Part shown: one piece after another, positions 35,360-45,300 of the stretch
How the letters are laid out: the number at the start of each line of letters is the position of its first letter
Position numbering within the stretch: position 1 is the first letter of the stretch
NCBI RefSeq assembly: GCF_040676775.1
Contig: NZ_JBFAPP010000007.1
Coordinates: 310,001 to 374,000, forward strand
Source: Micromonospora_G sp040676775
GTDB lineage: Bacteria > Actinomycetota > Actinomycetes > Mycobacteriales > Micromonosporaceae
DNA length: 64,000 bases
Reading direction: 5' to 3'
The notes under the pieces: model-generated
What the model was told of the DNA's origin: nothing
Database searches by the model: none
The model's input: the letters and a program-made list of their open reading frames with translations, nothing else
Translations under genes and position numbers: made by a program

Positions 35360-36268
35360 GTGAGGACCGCGCGGCGGATGTGGACGCTTTACGAACCCCT
35401 GCACGCCGTCACGTACTTCGCGCCGGAGGCGCGGCGGGCGTACGAGGCGGCTGGGTTGCGCGGCTACTGGCGGGGGTATTTCGCCGGGCGCGCGGCCCCG
35501 CTCGGGCCGGTCGGGGCGGCGCCGGTCGTGGCGGCCTTCTTCAACTTCGCGCCCGTCATGGTCGCCCGTGCCCTGCCCGATATCTGGCAGCGGGCATCTG
35601 CGGCGGAGGCAGTCACGGCGCGTCTGGCCGGGGCCACGGACGCGTTGGCCCGGCTCACCCGCGGCATTCCCGCCGGCACGGTCGAGGTGGCCGCCGACCT
35701 GTTGACCGAGGTGGTCGGCCGCCTCGATCCGGCGGGTCGGGTGCTCGGCGCCGCCAACGCGGCACTGCCACTGCCGCGGGACCCGCTGGGTCGGCTCTGG
35801 CAGGCCGCCACGACGTTGCGCGAGCACCGCGGGGACGGGCACGTGGCCGCCCTGGTCGCGGCCGGACTGGGTGGCTGCGAGCCGCTGGTCTGGCGGGCCA
35901 CGAGGGATCTGGGTCGCGAGGTCCTGCAACCTAACCGGGGCTGGTCCGACGAGGAGTGGGACGCCGCGGCCGGACGGCTCGTCGAGCGGGGATGGCTGGA
36001 CGAGAACGGCACTGCCACGACCACCGGCGTCGCCGCGTACGAGCGGATCGAGGCCGTGACCGACGACGTCGCCGCAACTGCCTGGACGGGCGTCGATACG
36101 GAGCGCGTCGCCGCGCTGCTGGCCCCGATCGCGCACGCCTGCCGGGCCGCGCTACCCCCGGTCAACCCGATCGGGCTACCCGCGCCCGGCGGCCACGGTA
36201 GCGGCGACGAGCCGGACGCGGCCGGGGTGGAGCAGACGCCGGGCGGTTCCCGGACCGACCGTCACTGA
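35360..36268 (+). CDS. SCO6745-like family protein
   Basis: A 302-residue protein widespread in actinobacteria. The N-terminus ARRMWTLYEPLHAVTYFAPEARRAYEAAGLRGYWRGYFAGRA-type sequence is the family hallmark, with the conserved EPLHAVTYF. The C-terminal half (WSDEEWDAAAGRLVERGWLDENG) has a winged-helix look. No function is established. The GTG at 35360 fits family starts; the ribosome site is weak. Its last 7 nt overlap the convergent kinase-like gene. Confidence 0.7.
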   Translation: MRTARRMWTLYEPLHAVTYFAPEARRAYEAAGLRGYWRGYFAGRAAPLGPVGAAPVVAAFFNFAPVMVARALPDIWQRASAAEAVTARLAGATDALARLTRGIPAGTVEVAADLLTEVVGRLDPAGRVLGAANAALPLPRDPLGRLWQAATTLREHRGDGHVAALVAAGLGGCEPLVWRATRDLGREVLQPNRGWSDEEWDAAAGRLVERGWLDENGTATTTGVAAYERIEAVTDDVAATAWTGVDTERVAALLAPIAHACRAALPPVNPIGLPAPGGHGSGDEPDAAGVEQTPGGSRTDRH

Positions 36269-36840
36269 GCGAGCCTGCAGCCGTCACGACGACGAAGCCG
36301 CTCGAACGCTTTTGGCCACGGGATCTCGTCGAGGGCACCGACAATCGTCGCCGCACAGGCATCGGGGCCGGTGCTGGTGGTGTCCACGGCGATGTCGCAT
36401 TCGCCGTACGCGTAGACCCCGGTCTGGGAACGGGCCAGCCCGACGGGTCGATCCCCACGATTCCGCTCGCGCCGGTCGAGTTCCTCCGGGGCGCAGCGAA
36501 CCTCGACGAGCGTCACGTCGTATCCGTCCAACACATCGAGCAGGTCCTCCATCCGCCATCGCTCGCTCAGCGGATAGTCCATGATGACGTCGTTTCCCGC
36601 CCAGGCGAGCGCGGCCACGGCTCGGTGATAGCCGAGACGAGTCCTTTTCAACATCTCGCCGACCTGCTCGTCGTCGAGCACGCGAGTGTGGACGGTGGAG
36701 CGCATGGCGCCGACCACGTCGACGGGGACGAGGAACCAGGGATCGGGCAGGAGCGGCAGGAGGGCCTGGCCGATGCTGCTCTTGCCGGAACTCGAAGCGC
36801 CGTTGAGCAGGATGATGCGGCCCCTCCGGTGCGACCTCAC
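36262..36840 (-). CDS. Chloramphenicol phosphotransferase-like P-loop kinase
   Basis: A 192-residue P-loop protein. Walker A is NGASSSGKSSIGQAL at residues 14-28. The segment VIMDYPLSERWRMEDLLDVLDGYDV and the VRCAPEELDRRERNRGDRPVGLA block match the chloramphenicol phosphotransferase-like family, in which CPT phosphorylates the drug's primary hydroxyl. Most members have unknown substrates, so a resistance role is possible but not shown. The start is GTG at 36840; the 3' end overlaps the neighbour's stop. Confidence 0.85.
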   Translation of the reverse strand: MRSHRRGRIILLNGASSSGKSSIGQALLPLLPDPWFLVPVDVVGAMRSTVHTRVLDDEQVGEMLKRTRLGYHRAVAALAWAGNDVIMDYPLSERWRMEDLLDVLDGYDVTLVEVRCAPEELDRRERNRGDRPVGLARSQTGVYAYGECDIAVDTTSTGPDACAATIVGALDEIPWPKAFERLRRRDGCRLAQ

Positions 36841-36909
36841 ACCGAGACCCTAGCGTCGCAAGCTCCACGACCGTCGCAAGCTCCACGACGCGTGCTCGCC
36901 TGGTGACTC

Positions 36910-37983
36910 TCAGGTCAGCAGTATGGGATTGGTGAGTGCCGCCATCTGTCCGGAGGGGTGACGTACCTCGATGCGGACGAACGCCGAGTCCTGCGCGCCG
37001 AGGGACCACTCCACGGTGCCCGCGTCATGGTCGGGCAACTGTTCACGGTGTATCCCGCCCTGCTCGGTGTGGAAGCTGACCGTGCCGGACGGCACGCCCC
37101 GTATCTCCACCCGAACCGTGGCCGCTTCACCGTCGGTGATCAGTCGTTCGCCGATTCCGGCACGCCGGCCACCGGCGGTGAGGCTGAGCGACAGTCGAAC
37201 CTCCGCCGACTCCGCGATCCAGCTTCGACCAGCGCGGATCCCGGCGAGGATCGCACCTGTGCCGAGTCCTTCGGACAGCACGACGGTGTGCGGTACGCCG
37301 AGCTGACCATCCAGGTGGGCGTCGCTGTTACCTATCGCCGGACGCCACCGGCCATGGCAGATGTCGGAAGCCAGGCTCCGGCCCCAATCGGCCAGTGCCG
37401 CCTCGTTGTCGGCGTTCCATGGCAGGTCCGAACTCCATCGTCCGTTCCAGACCTCGACCGCGTCGAATCCCAGGAACGGATACATGAAGGTCCCCGACGG
37501 GTACGGCGCGTACGGGTGGGCCGCGACGCACAGCCCACCCGCTCGGTGGACCTGATCCATGGACACATCGATCAAGCCGTCGCGGACGCCATAACGCCAG
37601 TCGACGACCTGCCCCGGCTCAAGACCCAGCGCCAGCCAGTGCCCGCTTTGGGTCGTGATCTCCTGACCCAGGATCACCAACAGGTCGTCACCAGCCAACG
37701 CTCCCCACGCACCGTGGGTATCCGCGGTGTTGTGTTCGGTTATGGCGATGAAGTCAAGTCGGGCCGCACGGGCGGCAGCCGCAAGCTGGCTCGGCGTCAG
37801 TTCCCCGCCCTGGGAGAGCTGTGAATGTACGTGGCAGTCACCCCGATACCAGTCCCATCCCCGACCGGACACCTGTCGTGGCGGAAATTCCGGCTCGCGG
37901 ACACGTCCCGCCCTGTTCGCGGACGTAGGCACGGCGGCATCGTACCCAGCCGGGCACGGACGAGGCTGCCCAGACTCGGGCAT
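36910..37983 (-). CDS. PHP-domain metallohydrolase, CehA/McbA-like
   Basis: A 357-residue metal-dependent hydrolase. The PHP metal motifs are GDCHVHSQLSQGG near residue 50, FIAITEHN, a later DAVEVWNG and IGNSDAHLDG. A C-terminal beta domain follows (VRLSLSLTAGG...). CehA/McbA relatives hydrolyse carbamate and phosphoester bonds; the natural substrate is unknown. The start is unsure: ATG at 37983 gives the longest protein and GTG at 37932 is an alternative closer to the PHP domain. Confidence 0.8.
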   Translation of the reverse strand: MPESGQPRPCPAGYDAAVPTSANRAGRVREPEFPPRQVSGRGWDWYRGDCHVHSQLSQGGELTPSQLAAAARAARLDFIAITEHNTADTHGAWGALAGDDLLVILGQEITTQSGHWLALGLEPGQVVDWRYGVRDGLIDVSMDQVHRAGGLCVAAHPYAPYPSGTFMYPFLGFDAVEVWNGRWSSDLPWNADNEAALADWGRSLASDICHGRWRPAIGNSDAHLDGQLGVPHTVVLSEGLGTGAILAGIRAGRSWIAESAEVRLSLSLTAGGRRAGIGERLITDGEAATVRVEIRGVPSGTVSFHTEQGGIHREQLPDHDAGTVEWSLGAQDSAFVRIEVRHPSGQMAALTNPILLT

Positions 37984-38007
37984 CGATCGCCCCGGTGGTC
38001 TGCCACT

Positions 38008-38868
38008 TCACCGTACGGGCGTGCCGGTTGCCCCGGTGGGAAATGCCTCGGTGCCGAGTACGCGCAGCAGTTCCAGCCGCTCGCGGGCGTCGTCGTCCGC
38101 CGGGGTGAGCACCAGCAGTTGTTGACCCTGGTCGGGAGTCACCAGGGTCTCGCAGTCCATCAGCAGGCGGCCCACCCGCGGATGCACCAGGGTCTTGCGG
38201 TCGGCACGCCGGACCGCCACCTCGTGCTCGGCCCAGAGCCGGCGGAAGTCGGCACTCGCCGCCTGCAACCTGTCGACGAGTCCGGTGACCGTGGCGTCGC
38301 CGGACCGGCGGCCGGCCACCGCACGCAGGTCCGCCACGAGCTGACGGGCGTGACGCTCCTGCTCCTCCGGCGGGCTGGCGGCCCGGGCTGCGGGGTCGGT
38401 GAACCAGCGGTATGCGACGTATCGTCGGTCGCCGGAGAATCCGGTGTGGTCGCCGGTCAACAGGATGGCTGTCCGGTTCTGGGCGAGGATCTCCCCCAGG
38501 TCGGACAGCACCAGGGCCGGGGTGTCGCCGAGCAGGTCGAGCATGCGTACCAGCCCGGCGCGGGCGAGCCGGGCCACCCCGTCGGCGGGCGGGGGCCGAT
38601 GGCCGGCCAGGTGGAAAAGGTGGTCGCGCTCGTCGTCGGACAGACGCAGGGCCCGGGCCAACGCGCCGAGCAGCTGGGTCGACGGCTGACTGCTGCGGCC
38701 CTGCTCAAGGCGTACGACGTAGTCCACCGACATGCCGGCGAGCATGGCCACCTCCTCGCGGCGCAGACCGGTGGTGCGGCGGCGGGGGCCGTCGGCGAGG
38801 CCCACCTCGGCCGGGCGGATCGCCTCGCGGCGGCGGCGCAGGAAGTCGGCGAGCTGGTCACGGTGCAT
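38008..38868 (-). CDS. XRE-family regulator with MmyB-like ligand-binding domain
   Basis: A 286-residue transcription factor. The HTH lies at about 30-70 (TGLRREEVAMLAGMSVDYVVRLEQGR) and the C-terminal MmyB-like PAS domain includes YRWFTDPAAR, HPRVGRLLMDCETL and LLVLTPADD. Such regulators usually repress an adjacent divergent oxidoreductase gene; here that is the aldo/keto reductase at 38996, 127 nt away. The ATG at 38868 starts MHRDQLADFLRRRREAI. A degraded gene with the same C-terminal domain lies at 47091-47688. Confidence 0.9.
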   Translation of the reverse strand: MHRDQLADFLRRRREAIRPAEVGLADGPRRRTTGLRREEVAMLAGMSVDYVVRLEQGRSSQPSTQLLGALARALRLSDDERDHLFHLAGHRPPPADGVARLARAGLVRMLDLLGDTPALVLSDLGEILAQNRTAILLTGDHTGFSGDRRYVAYRWFTDPAARAASPPEEQERHARQLVADLRAVAGRRSGDATVTGLVDRLQAASADFRRLWAEHEVAVRRADRKTLVHPRVGRLLMDCETLVTPDQGQQLLVLTPADDDARERLELLRVLGTEAFPTGATGTPVR

Positions 38869-38995
38869 GACCCCATGGTCCCTCGCGGCCGGCGGGCCGA
38901 TCCAGGGAGCGGCTCTCCCACGATGAACGCTCCGCTCCCGTACGGCGCGACGTTGGCGCAAGGTGGGTGACAGGTCGACGACGAAGGAGAACACC

Positions 38996-39991
38996 ATGCA
39001 GACACGAAGCCTGGGCAAGACCGGCCCGACCGTTTCCGCGCTGGGCCTCGGTGCGATGGGGATGTCGGGCGCTTACGGCGCGGCCGACCGGGCGGAGAGC
39101 ATCGCGACCGTGCACGCCGCGCTGGAGGCCGACGTCACGCTGATCGACACCGGCGACTTCTACGCCATGGGCCACAACGAGTTGCTGCTCGCCGAGGCCC
39201 TGCGCGGCCGGGACCGGGACAGCTACCAGCTGAGCGTCAAGTTCGGCATGCTGCGCGGACCCGGCCCCGGTTTCGGCGGGTACGACGGACGCCCCGAGGC
39301 GGTGCGGAACTTCCTGGCCTACTCGCTGACCCGGCTCGGCGTCGACCACATCGACATCTACCGTCCAGCCCGGCTGGACCCGGCGGTACCGATCGAGGAA
39401 ACGGTGGGCGCGATCAAGGAGATGATCGATGCCGGATACGTGCGCCACATCGGCCTCTCGGAGGTGAATGCCGGGACCATCCGCCGGGCACACGCCGTGC
39501 ACCCGATCGCCGATTTGCAGATCGAGTACTCACTGATCTCGCGGGCGGTGGAGGCGGACGTCCTGCCTACGCTGCGGGAACTCGGGATCGGCCTGACCGC
39601 GTACGGCGTCCTCAGCCGCGGCCTCATCTCCGGGCACTGGAGCGCCGATCGCACCGGCGGTTCCGGTGACAGCCGCGGCTCCAGCCCGAGGTTCTCGGAC
39701 GGGAACCTGGAACACAACCTCGCACTGGTCGAGGCGCTGCGCCGGTGTGCCGAGGCCAAGGGGTGCACCGTCGCCCAGTTGGCCATCGCCTGGGTGGTCG
39801 CGCAGGGCGCGGACATCGTGCCGCTGATCGGCGCCCGCACCCGCGAGCGGCTGGCCGAGGCGCTGCCCGCGACGCAGTTGCACCTCACCGCGGACGACCT
39901 TGCGGAGATCGAGAAGGCGGTGCCGGCGGGCGCGGCGCGCGGCGACCGGTATCCGTCCGCGTTCATGTCGAGCCTCGGAGTGGGGAACTGA
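38996..39991 (+). CDS. Aldo/keto reductase (AKR13/YhdN-like)
   Basis: A 331-residue aldo/keto reductase. It begins MQTRSLGKTGPTVSALGLGAMGMSGAYG, typical of the AKR13-type group. Asp is in LIDTGDFYAMGHNE, where Tyr follows at the standard spacing, and the catalytic Lys is in LSVKFG. The usual catalytic His region reads IDIYRPARLD, as in AKR13-like enzymes where it is often not His. GAAGGAG precedes the ATG. It probably detoxifies reactive aldehydes or quinones under control of the divergent XRE regulator. Confidence 0.88.
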   Translation: MQTRSLGKTGPTVSALGLGAMGMSGAYGAADRAESIATVHAALEADVTLIDTGDFYAMGHNELLLAEALRGRDRDSYQLSVKFGMLRGPGPGFGGYDGRPEAVRNFLAYSLTRLGVDHIDIYRPARLDPAVPIEETVGAIKEMIDAGYVRHIGLSEVNAGTIRRAHAVHPIADLQIEYSLISRAVEADVLPTLRELGIGLTAYGVLSRGLISGHWSADRTGGSGDSRGSSPRFSDGNLEHNLALVEALRRCAEAKGCTVAQLAIAWVVAQGADIVPLIGARTRERLAEALPATQLHLTADDLAEIEKAVPAGAARGDRYPSAFMSSLGVGN

Positions 39992-40003
39992 GTCCGGCTC
40001 TCT

Positions 40004-40037
40004 CCGGCGGGGCACGCTGCGGTGCGGGCCCCGTCGG
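40004..40037 (+). terminator. Hairpin terminator after the aldo/keto reductase
   Basis: Arms CCGGCGGGGC (40004-40013) and GCCCCGTCGG (40028-40037) form a 10-bp stem with one G-U pair and a 14-nt loop, 12 nt after the stop codon. Confidence 0.65.
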
Positions 40038-40441
40038 GAAGGCAACGCTCGTCGTGAGGTCAAGGTCGGAGCGTGACCTTCGACCCGGGTGGCTTCCGCT
40101 CGATCGTCGCCGGCCGGCGGATGCCCCTGCTGCTCCTACGCCGGGTGCTCGACGACCGGGCGGGTACGGTTCGCGCGGCTCGGTCCGGATGGCTCGATGC
40201 CGGACCGGGAAGTTGTCGACGACCACGACCCGGTCGGGGTACTCCGGGCGCAGCGGGACCTGCGGAATCTGCAGGCGACGCAACGTGCCGGGTCGGTCCT
40301 CGTGGCCGAGCATCCCCGGAATGAGACGTACGGATAGCGGCACCTACACCAGCCGTACGGGAACACCGATCCGTTGGCTGTTGCGTATCGTATTGAGCCT
40401 CATCTCGGCCAGGTAGCGGCTTTCCCGACCGGAGGTCTCCG
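40038..40441. other. Intergenic stretch, no confident gene
   Basis: About 400 nt between the aldo/keto reductase terminator and the ATP-synthase b-like gene. Short reading frames exist on both strands but none has a ribosome site, a recognisable domain or plausible composition over its full length. A minus-strand frame around 40190-40343 (MPLSVRLIPGMLGHEDRPG...) is the least unlikely to be coding and could be a gene remnant. Confidence 0.4.
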
Positions 40442-40972
40442 ATGTATTCGATCCTTGCGGTAGTCGAACGAAAGCCCATCATGCCGCTCTGGCAGGAGGT
40501 GGTGGTGGGCGCGGTCGCGTTCGGGATCCTCTGCTTCGTCCTGATGAAGTACGTCTTCCCGCGGATGGAACAGACCTTCGCTGCACGGATCGAGGCCATC
40601 GAGGGTGGCATCGAACGGGCCGAGGCCGCGCGGGCGGAGGCCGAGCGTCTGCTGGACCGGTATCGGGCCGAGTTGGCCGAGGCGCGTACGGACGCTGCTC
40701 GGATCCGGAACGAGGCTCGTGCCGATGTCGAGCGCGTCCGGCAGGACGTACTGGCCGAGGCGCGGCAGGAGTCGGACCGGGTCATGGCGGTCGGCCGGGA
40801 GCAGCTTGCCGCCGAGCGTCAGACGATCGTGCGGGAGGTGCGGACCGAGGTCGGCGCGCTCGCGGTGGACCTGGCCAGCAGGATCGTCGGTGAGTCGATC
40901 GCCGACGAGGCGCGCCGCAGGGGCACGGTCGAGAGGTTCCTCACCGAGCTTGAGAGCACGGGGAGCCGCTGA
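40442..40972 (+). CDS. atpF: Orphan ATP synthase F0 subunit b-like protein
   Basis: A 176-residue protein with one N-terminal membrane helix (about 20-40, VVGAVAFGILCFVLMKYVFP) followed by a long charged coiled coil (about 50-150, repeats of Glu-Ala-Arg) and a C-terminal helix ASRIVGESIADEARRRGTVERFL. Length and layout match subunit b, the peripheral stalk that links F0 to F1. No other atp gene is nearby, so this is likely a paralogue of the one in the main atp operon. The ATG follows CGGAGG. It could form alternative stalks or have taken on another scaffold role. Confidence 0.85.
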   Translation: MYSILAVVERKPIMPLWQEVVVGAVAFGILCFVLMKYVFPRMEQTFAARIEAIEGGIERAEAARAEAERLLDRYRAELAEARTDAARIRNEARADVERVRQDVLAEARQESDRVMAVGREQLAAERQTIVREVRTEVGALAVDLASRIVGESIADEARRRGTVERFLTELESTGSR

Positions 40973-41020
40973 CACGGGCCGCGATGCGCTCAGCGTTCGA
41001 CCGGTGCGGAGCAGGACAGG

Positions 41021-41291
41021 TTAGGCGAACGCGATGCGGTAGAGCCGGTCCATGTCGCCCTCCATCACGGCGACCAGCCCGTCCCACGGCGACCTCGGCG
41101 TCGTTGGTGGTGGCCTGGTGGGCGACCCGGGTCCCAGGGCCGCCGGTGCTGTCGCCGAACGCCTCCGCCGGCATTGCCAGTGGGCCCTGCGCCAACCGCC
41201 ACGCGTCGGCGACCGCCTGCGACGAGCGGAGCATCTGTTCGGCCAGCCGTGTCACCGCGACGGGATCGGCGCGTACCTCCGTGGTCGACAT
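41021..41291 (-). pseudogene. Frameshifted small helical protein (WXG100-size, unknown function)
   Basis: From the ATG at 41291 (MSTTEVRADPVAVTRLAEQM) the frame stays plausible through TTNDAEVAVGR. A one-base surplus in a CCC run at 41078-41080 then shifts it. In the next frame the sequence continues LVAVMEGDMDRLYRIAFA and stops with TAA at 41021. The corrected protein would have about 90 residues, near the size of small helical actinobacterial secretion-system substrates, though no WXG motif is visible. It is either a recent pseudogene or a base-call error. The uncorrected frame runs on to 40941, overlapping the preceding gene. Confidence 0.6.
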
Positions 41292-41351
41292 GTCCGCAGC
41301 CTAGCGATCATGCGCGCCCCCGGGTGCCCGTGGTCGCGCCCCGGGCGGCGC

Positions 41352-42167
41352 TCAGGGGATCCGGGCGACCGCGCCGTACATGCAGATGTCGAGGGGGTCG
41401 GGAACGCGGTCGCCGGGGGCGGGCCGCCATTCCCCGACCGGGACGATGCCCGGGTCGACCAGTTCCAGGCCGGTGAAGAACCGGGCGAACTCGTCCCGGC
41501 TGCGGGGCCGGCTCTGCCCGCCGCTGGCGGCGTTGGCGTGCTCCAGCGCCGCGACGGTCTCCGCCGGCACCCCGTCGTAGGTGCCGTGGGACATGACGAC
41601 GTAGCTGCCCGACGGCAACGCCTCGATTACCCGGGCGACCACGCCGTACGGGTCCTCGAAGTCGCGTACGAAATGCAGGATCGCCACCAGCATCAGCCCG
41701 ACCGGCTCACGCAGGTCCAGGGTGTCGTGCAGCTCCGGGGCGTCCAGGATCGCGGCGGGGTCGCGCAGGTCCCGTTCGATGTACGCGCCCTTGCCCTCCG
41801 GCGAGGAGGTCAGCAGGGCCCGGGCATGGGCCATGACGAGCGGGTCGTTGTCGACGTAGACGATGCGCGACTGCGGTGCGATCCGCTGCGCGACCTCGTG
41901 GGTGTTGTCGGCCGTGGGCAGCCCGGTGCCGATGTCGAGGAACTGGCGGATGCCGACCTCGCCGGCCAGGAAGCCCACCGCCCGCTGGAGGAACCTGCGG
42001 TTCTCCCGGGCGGCCTGCATCGCCGTCGGGAACACGGCGGCCACCTGGTCGCCGGACTCGCGGTCGACGGCGAAGTTGTCCTTGCCGCCGAGCCAGTAGT
42101 TGTACCGGCGGGCGGGGTGCACCACACTTGTGTCGATCTTGTTGACCGGACTGGTCGTGTCGCTCAC
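41352..42167 (-). CDS. DUF574-family SAM-dependent methyltransferase
   Basis: A 271-residue protein of the S-adenosyl methyltransferase family PF04672. The signature HPARRYNYWLGGKDNFAVDRE lies near residue 17, followed by motif I FLDIGTGLPTADNTHEV and VYVDNDPLVMAHARALL. The family is expanded in actinobacteria and its substrates are unknown. The start is GTG at 42167 with GGAGG upstream. It is divergent from the large STAND gene (185 nt between starts). Confidence 0.88.
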   Translation of the reverse strand: MSDTTSPVNKIDTSVVHPARRYNYWLGGKDNFAVDRESGDQVAAVFPTAMQAARENRRFLQRAVGFLAGEVGIRQFLDIGTGLPTADNTHEVAQRIAPQSRIVYVDNDPLVMAHARALLTSSPEGKGAYIERDLRDPAAILDAPELHDTLDLREPVGLMLVAILHFVRDFEDPYGVVARVIEALPSGSYVVMSHGTYDGVPAETVAALEHANAASGGQSRPRSRDEFARFFTGLELVDPGIVPVGEWRPAPGDRVPDPLDICMYGAVARIP

Positions 42168-42352
42168 GGCACCTCCAACGGAGTCGGTTCCCGGGCGAGC
42201 CGGGGGTGGCGGCGGACCGGCTCGGACGGCCGGGCCATCGCCCGACCGACCACAGTGGGACGAACCGCCCGCCCGATTATGGGCCACGGCGGATGTCGCG
42301 TCGGCAGGCAGGGCAACGGTTCCCGTCCGCTGCCGTGATCCGCCGGGCTGTC

Positions 42353-45300
42353 ATGATGCTGCGCATGACAGGCGGGCTCGGTCGAATCCTCATCTCCCAC
42401 GCCCCCGACGACGCGACGCACACCGATGCCGTACGGGATCTCTGGATCCTGCTGCGGGCCGGGGGTCTCGACGCGGGGCTGCTCTCCGGGCCTGCGGAGC
42501 TGGCCGCCGCCGAACTGGACTCGGCCGACGTCGTCGTGCTCGTCGGCTCGCCGCTCTACCGTCAGGTGGCGGCCGCCGACGATCCCGCCGGATGTGGTCA
42601 CCCGGAGCTGTGGCACGCGGCCCGGGCGATCAGGGAACTGGTCGAGGGTGACGAGAAGTCCGCCGCCGCCGTGCTGCCGGTGGTGCTGCCCGGCGGCACG
42701 GTACGCGACCTGCCCGCCTTCCTGTCCGCGCACGGCGCTCCCCTGCACCGGCTGCGGGCGCTGAGCAAACGCGCGGTCGCCGCGCTGGTCGCGGAGCTGC
42801 ACAAGCGGTGCGGGACGGTGGATCCGGCGTCCCACCACGAGTTGCGACTGGAGGTGAGCGTGGCGCAGGGTCGGCTGCTCAGCACCGCGACACTCGCCGG
42901 AACGCCACTGTGCCGACGCGACGAACCGCTGCCCTTCGGTCGCGACGAGGTCTGGTCGCTGCTGGACCTGCCGGACGCGGAGGCTCGGCTGGCGCGGTTG
43001 GGACAGCGGCTGTCGGCGGCACTGTTCGACGCCGACTCCCTCGACCAGCTCACCACCCTCGTCACCGAGGCCGACGACGATACGGTGATCGATGTCGTGG
43101 TCAACGCCGACGGCCCGGCGCACGAGCTGCCGTTCGAGCTGATCCGGCTCACCGACCAGCGGGTGCTCGCCACCATCGAGGGCGTGCGCCTGACCCGGAC
43201 CGTCGCGGGCGTTGCGGCGGTGGCCCAACCGCCGACCCCCGGACCGTTGAAGATCCTGGTCGCGGTCGGCGCACCCGAACACACCGAGAACCCACCACTG
43301 GACATCGAGGCCGAGATGCAGGCCATCGTCGGCATGGTCGGCGGACTCGGCCGGGCCGAGGTGACGATCCTCGAGGTCGCCGGCCCGCAGGAGATCGCCG
43401 ACGCGCTGCGCCGCGACGCGTACCACGTGCTGCACCTGTCGGCGCACGGATCCCCGTACGGGGTGGAGTTGGAAGACCGGGACGGCAACGCCGTCGAGGT
43501 CCAGGCGGAGGATCTGGTACGCGCGCTGCGCCGTGGCGGCCGTCCGGTCCCCCTGATCGTCCTGTCGAGCTGCGACGGGGCGGCCGACGCCGACACCGGG
43601 CTCGCGACGACCCTGCTGCGACACGGCGCCAGCCGCGTCATCGCGATGCAGACCTCGGTCAGCGACGCCTACGCCACCAGCCTGCTGATGCGCGTCTACG
43701 GGGCACTCGCCGAGCGGGACGTGCCGGTCGCGGCGGCGCTCGCGCAGGCCCGGTCGGAGATGTTCGACGAGGCGATGGAGGCCGATTCGTCCGGACGACC
43801 CGAGTACGCCGTGGCAACCCTGTTCGCCACCACCGACGGCCCGCTCTGGGACGCCATGGCGGCACCCGTACCGCTGAGCAATCCGACCGAACTCCCGACC
43901 GGTGCCGGCGTACGGGAACTGCTGCTCGGCGAGCTGGTCGGCCGGCGTACGCTGCTGCGGCTCGTGACCCGGACCCTGCGCGACGAGGTCGCGCCCACCG
44001 GACAGTCGCCGCTGGTCAACGGGGTGATCCTGACCGGTGTCGCCGGGATCGGGAAGACCGCCCTGGCCGGTCGGGCGATCAACCGGCTGCGCGACGACAT
44101 CGAGGACCCGTGGTCGATCGTCGTGCACACCGGCTGCTGGAACCCGCCGCAGCTCGTCGAGGACGCCACCGCCACCGCCGCCGGGGCCGGCATCGGCGAC
44201 CACGACGACCAGTCGGCCGCGCTGGCGGCGATCACCGAGCTGCTGCGTACGCACCGCCTGCTGATCGTCTTCGACGACTTCGAGCAGAACCTGACCCTCG
44301 GCGGCGACGCCTTCCTCGACCCGGGCTTCGCGGAGGTCTTCGGCGAGCTGTGCCGGGCGGCGGAACGCGGCAAGGTCCTGGTGACCAGCAGGTATCCCGT
44401 CCCGCACGAGGTGCCGCTGCTGCGCGTCGAGATGCCGCCGCTGCGCGACGCCGAGCTGCGCCGGTTGCTGCTGAGGCTGCCGGCGCTGCGGGAACTCCCC
44501 TACGACGACCGGGAAACCGTGGTACGGACCGTCGGCGGACACCCCCGGCTGGTCGAGTTCGTCGACGCCCTCCTGCGCGGCAGGGCCGGCAGGGCGCGGC
44601 TGCCCGAGGTGACCGAACGCCTGCGCCGGCTCGCCAAGCAGGAGAGCATCACGCTCGCCCGGTCGGCGGCGAGCGCGCCCGACGCGACCGAGGCGACCCG
44701 GCAGGCGGTCGCGCTCGCTGCCCGGGACATGCTGCTCGGGGATCTGCTGGACCTGTTGACCCCGGCGGAACGCGAGACGCTGCTGCAGGCCGCGGTGCTG
44801 CGCGTACCGCTGTCCGGCGACGATCTCGCGTTCGCCGTACACGATCGGGAGCCCGCCGACGACGACCGCGCCGCGGTCGCCGCGGACGTCGACCGACTGC
44901 TCGGCCTCACGCTGGTCGTCTCCAGCGGCGACGGGGTGGTGGTGGAGTCCTGGGTCGCGGAGGCCCTGAGCCACCTACAGGGCGCGGAGCACCTGCACCG
45001 GCACGACCGGGCCACCAGGATGTACCAGCGGATCATGCAGGCCGGCCGGGCGGACTTCCAGACCGTCACCGAGGTCGTCCACCACCTCAGGACCGCCGGG
45101 CGGTTCGACGGGTTGGCCACGTTCGCCGAGGCGCTGCTGCCCGGCCTCGGCGGGGAACTGACCATCGCGGCCTTCCTCGGCGACGTCACCCCCGGCTTTC
45201 CCAGCGACCACCCCGCCTACCTCGACCTGCTCGGCCGGGAACGGGACGCGCTGGAGGCCAGCGGCAGCACCGCCGCGGCGGCGGTCAAGGGAGAAGAGGT

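Noticed and set aside
36262..36840. Chloramphenicol resistance gene
   Set aside because: The CPT-like family is broad and mostly uncharacterised; sequence alone does not support drug phosphorylation.
26380..39991. The two aldo/keto reductases as a duplicated pair
   Set aside because: They differ in N-terminal motifs, insertions and catalytic-region sequence, so they belong to different AKR groups.
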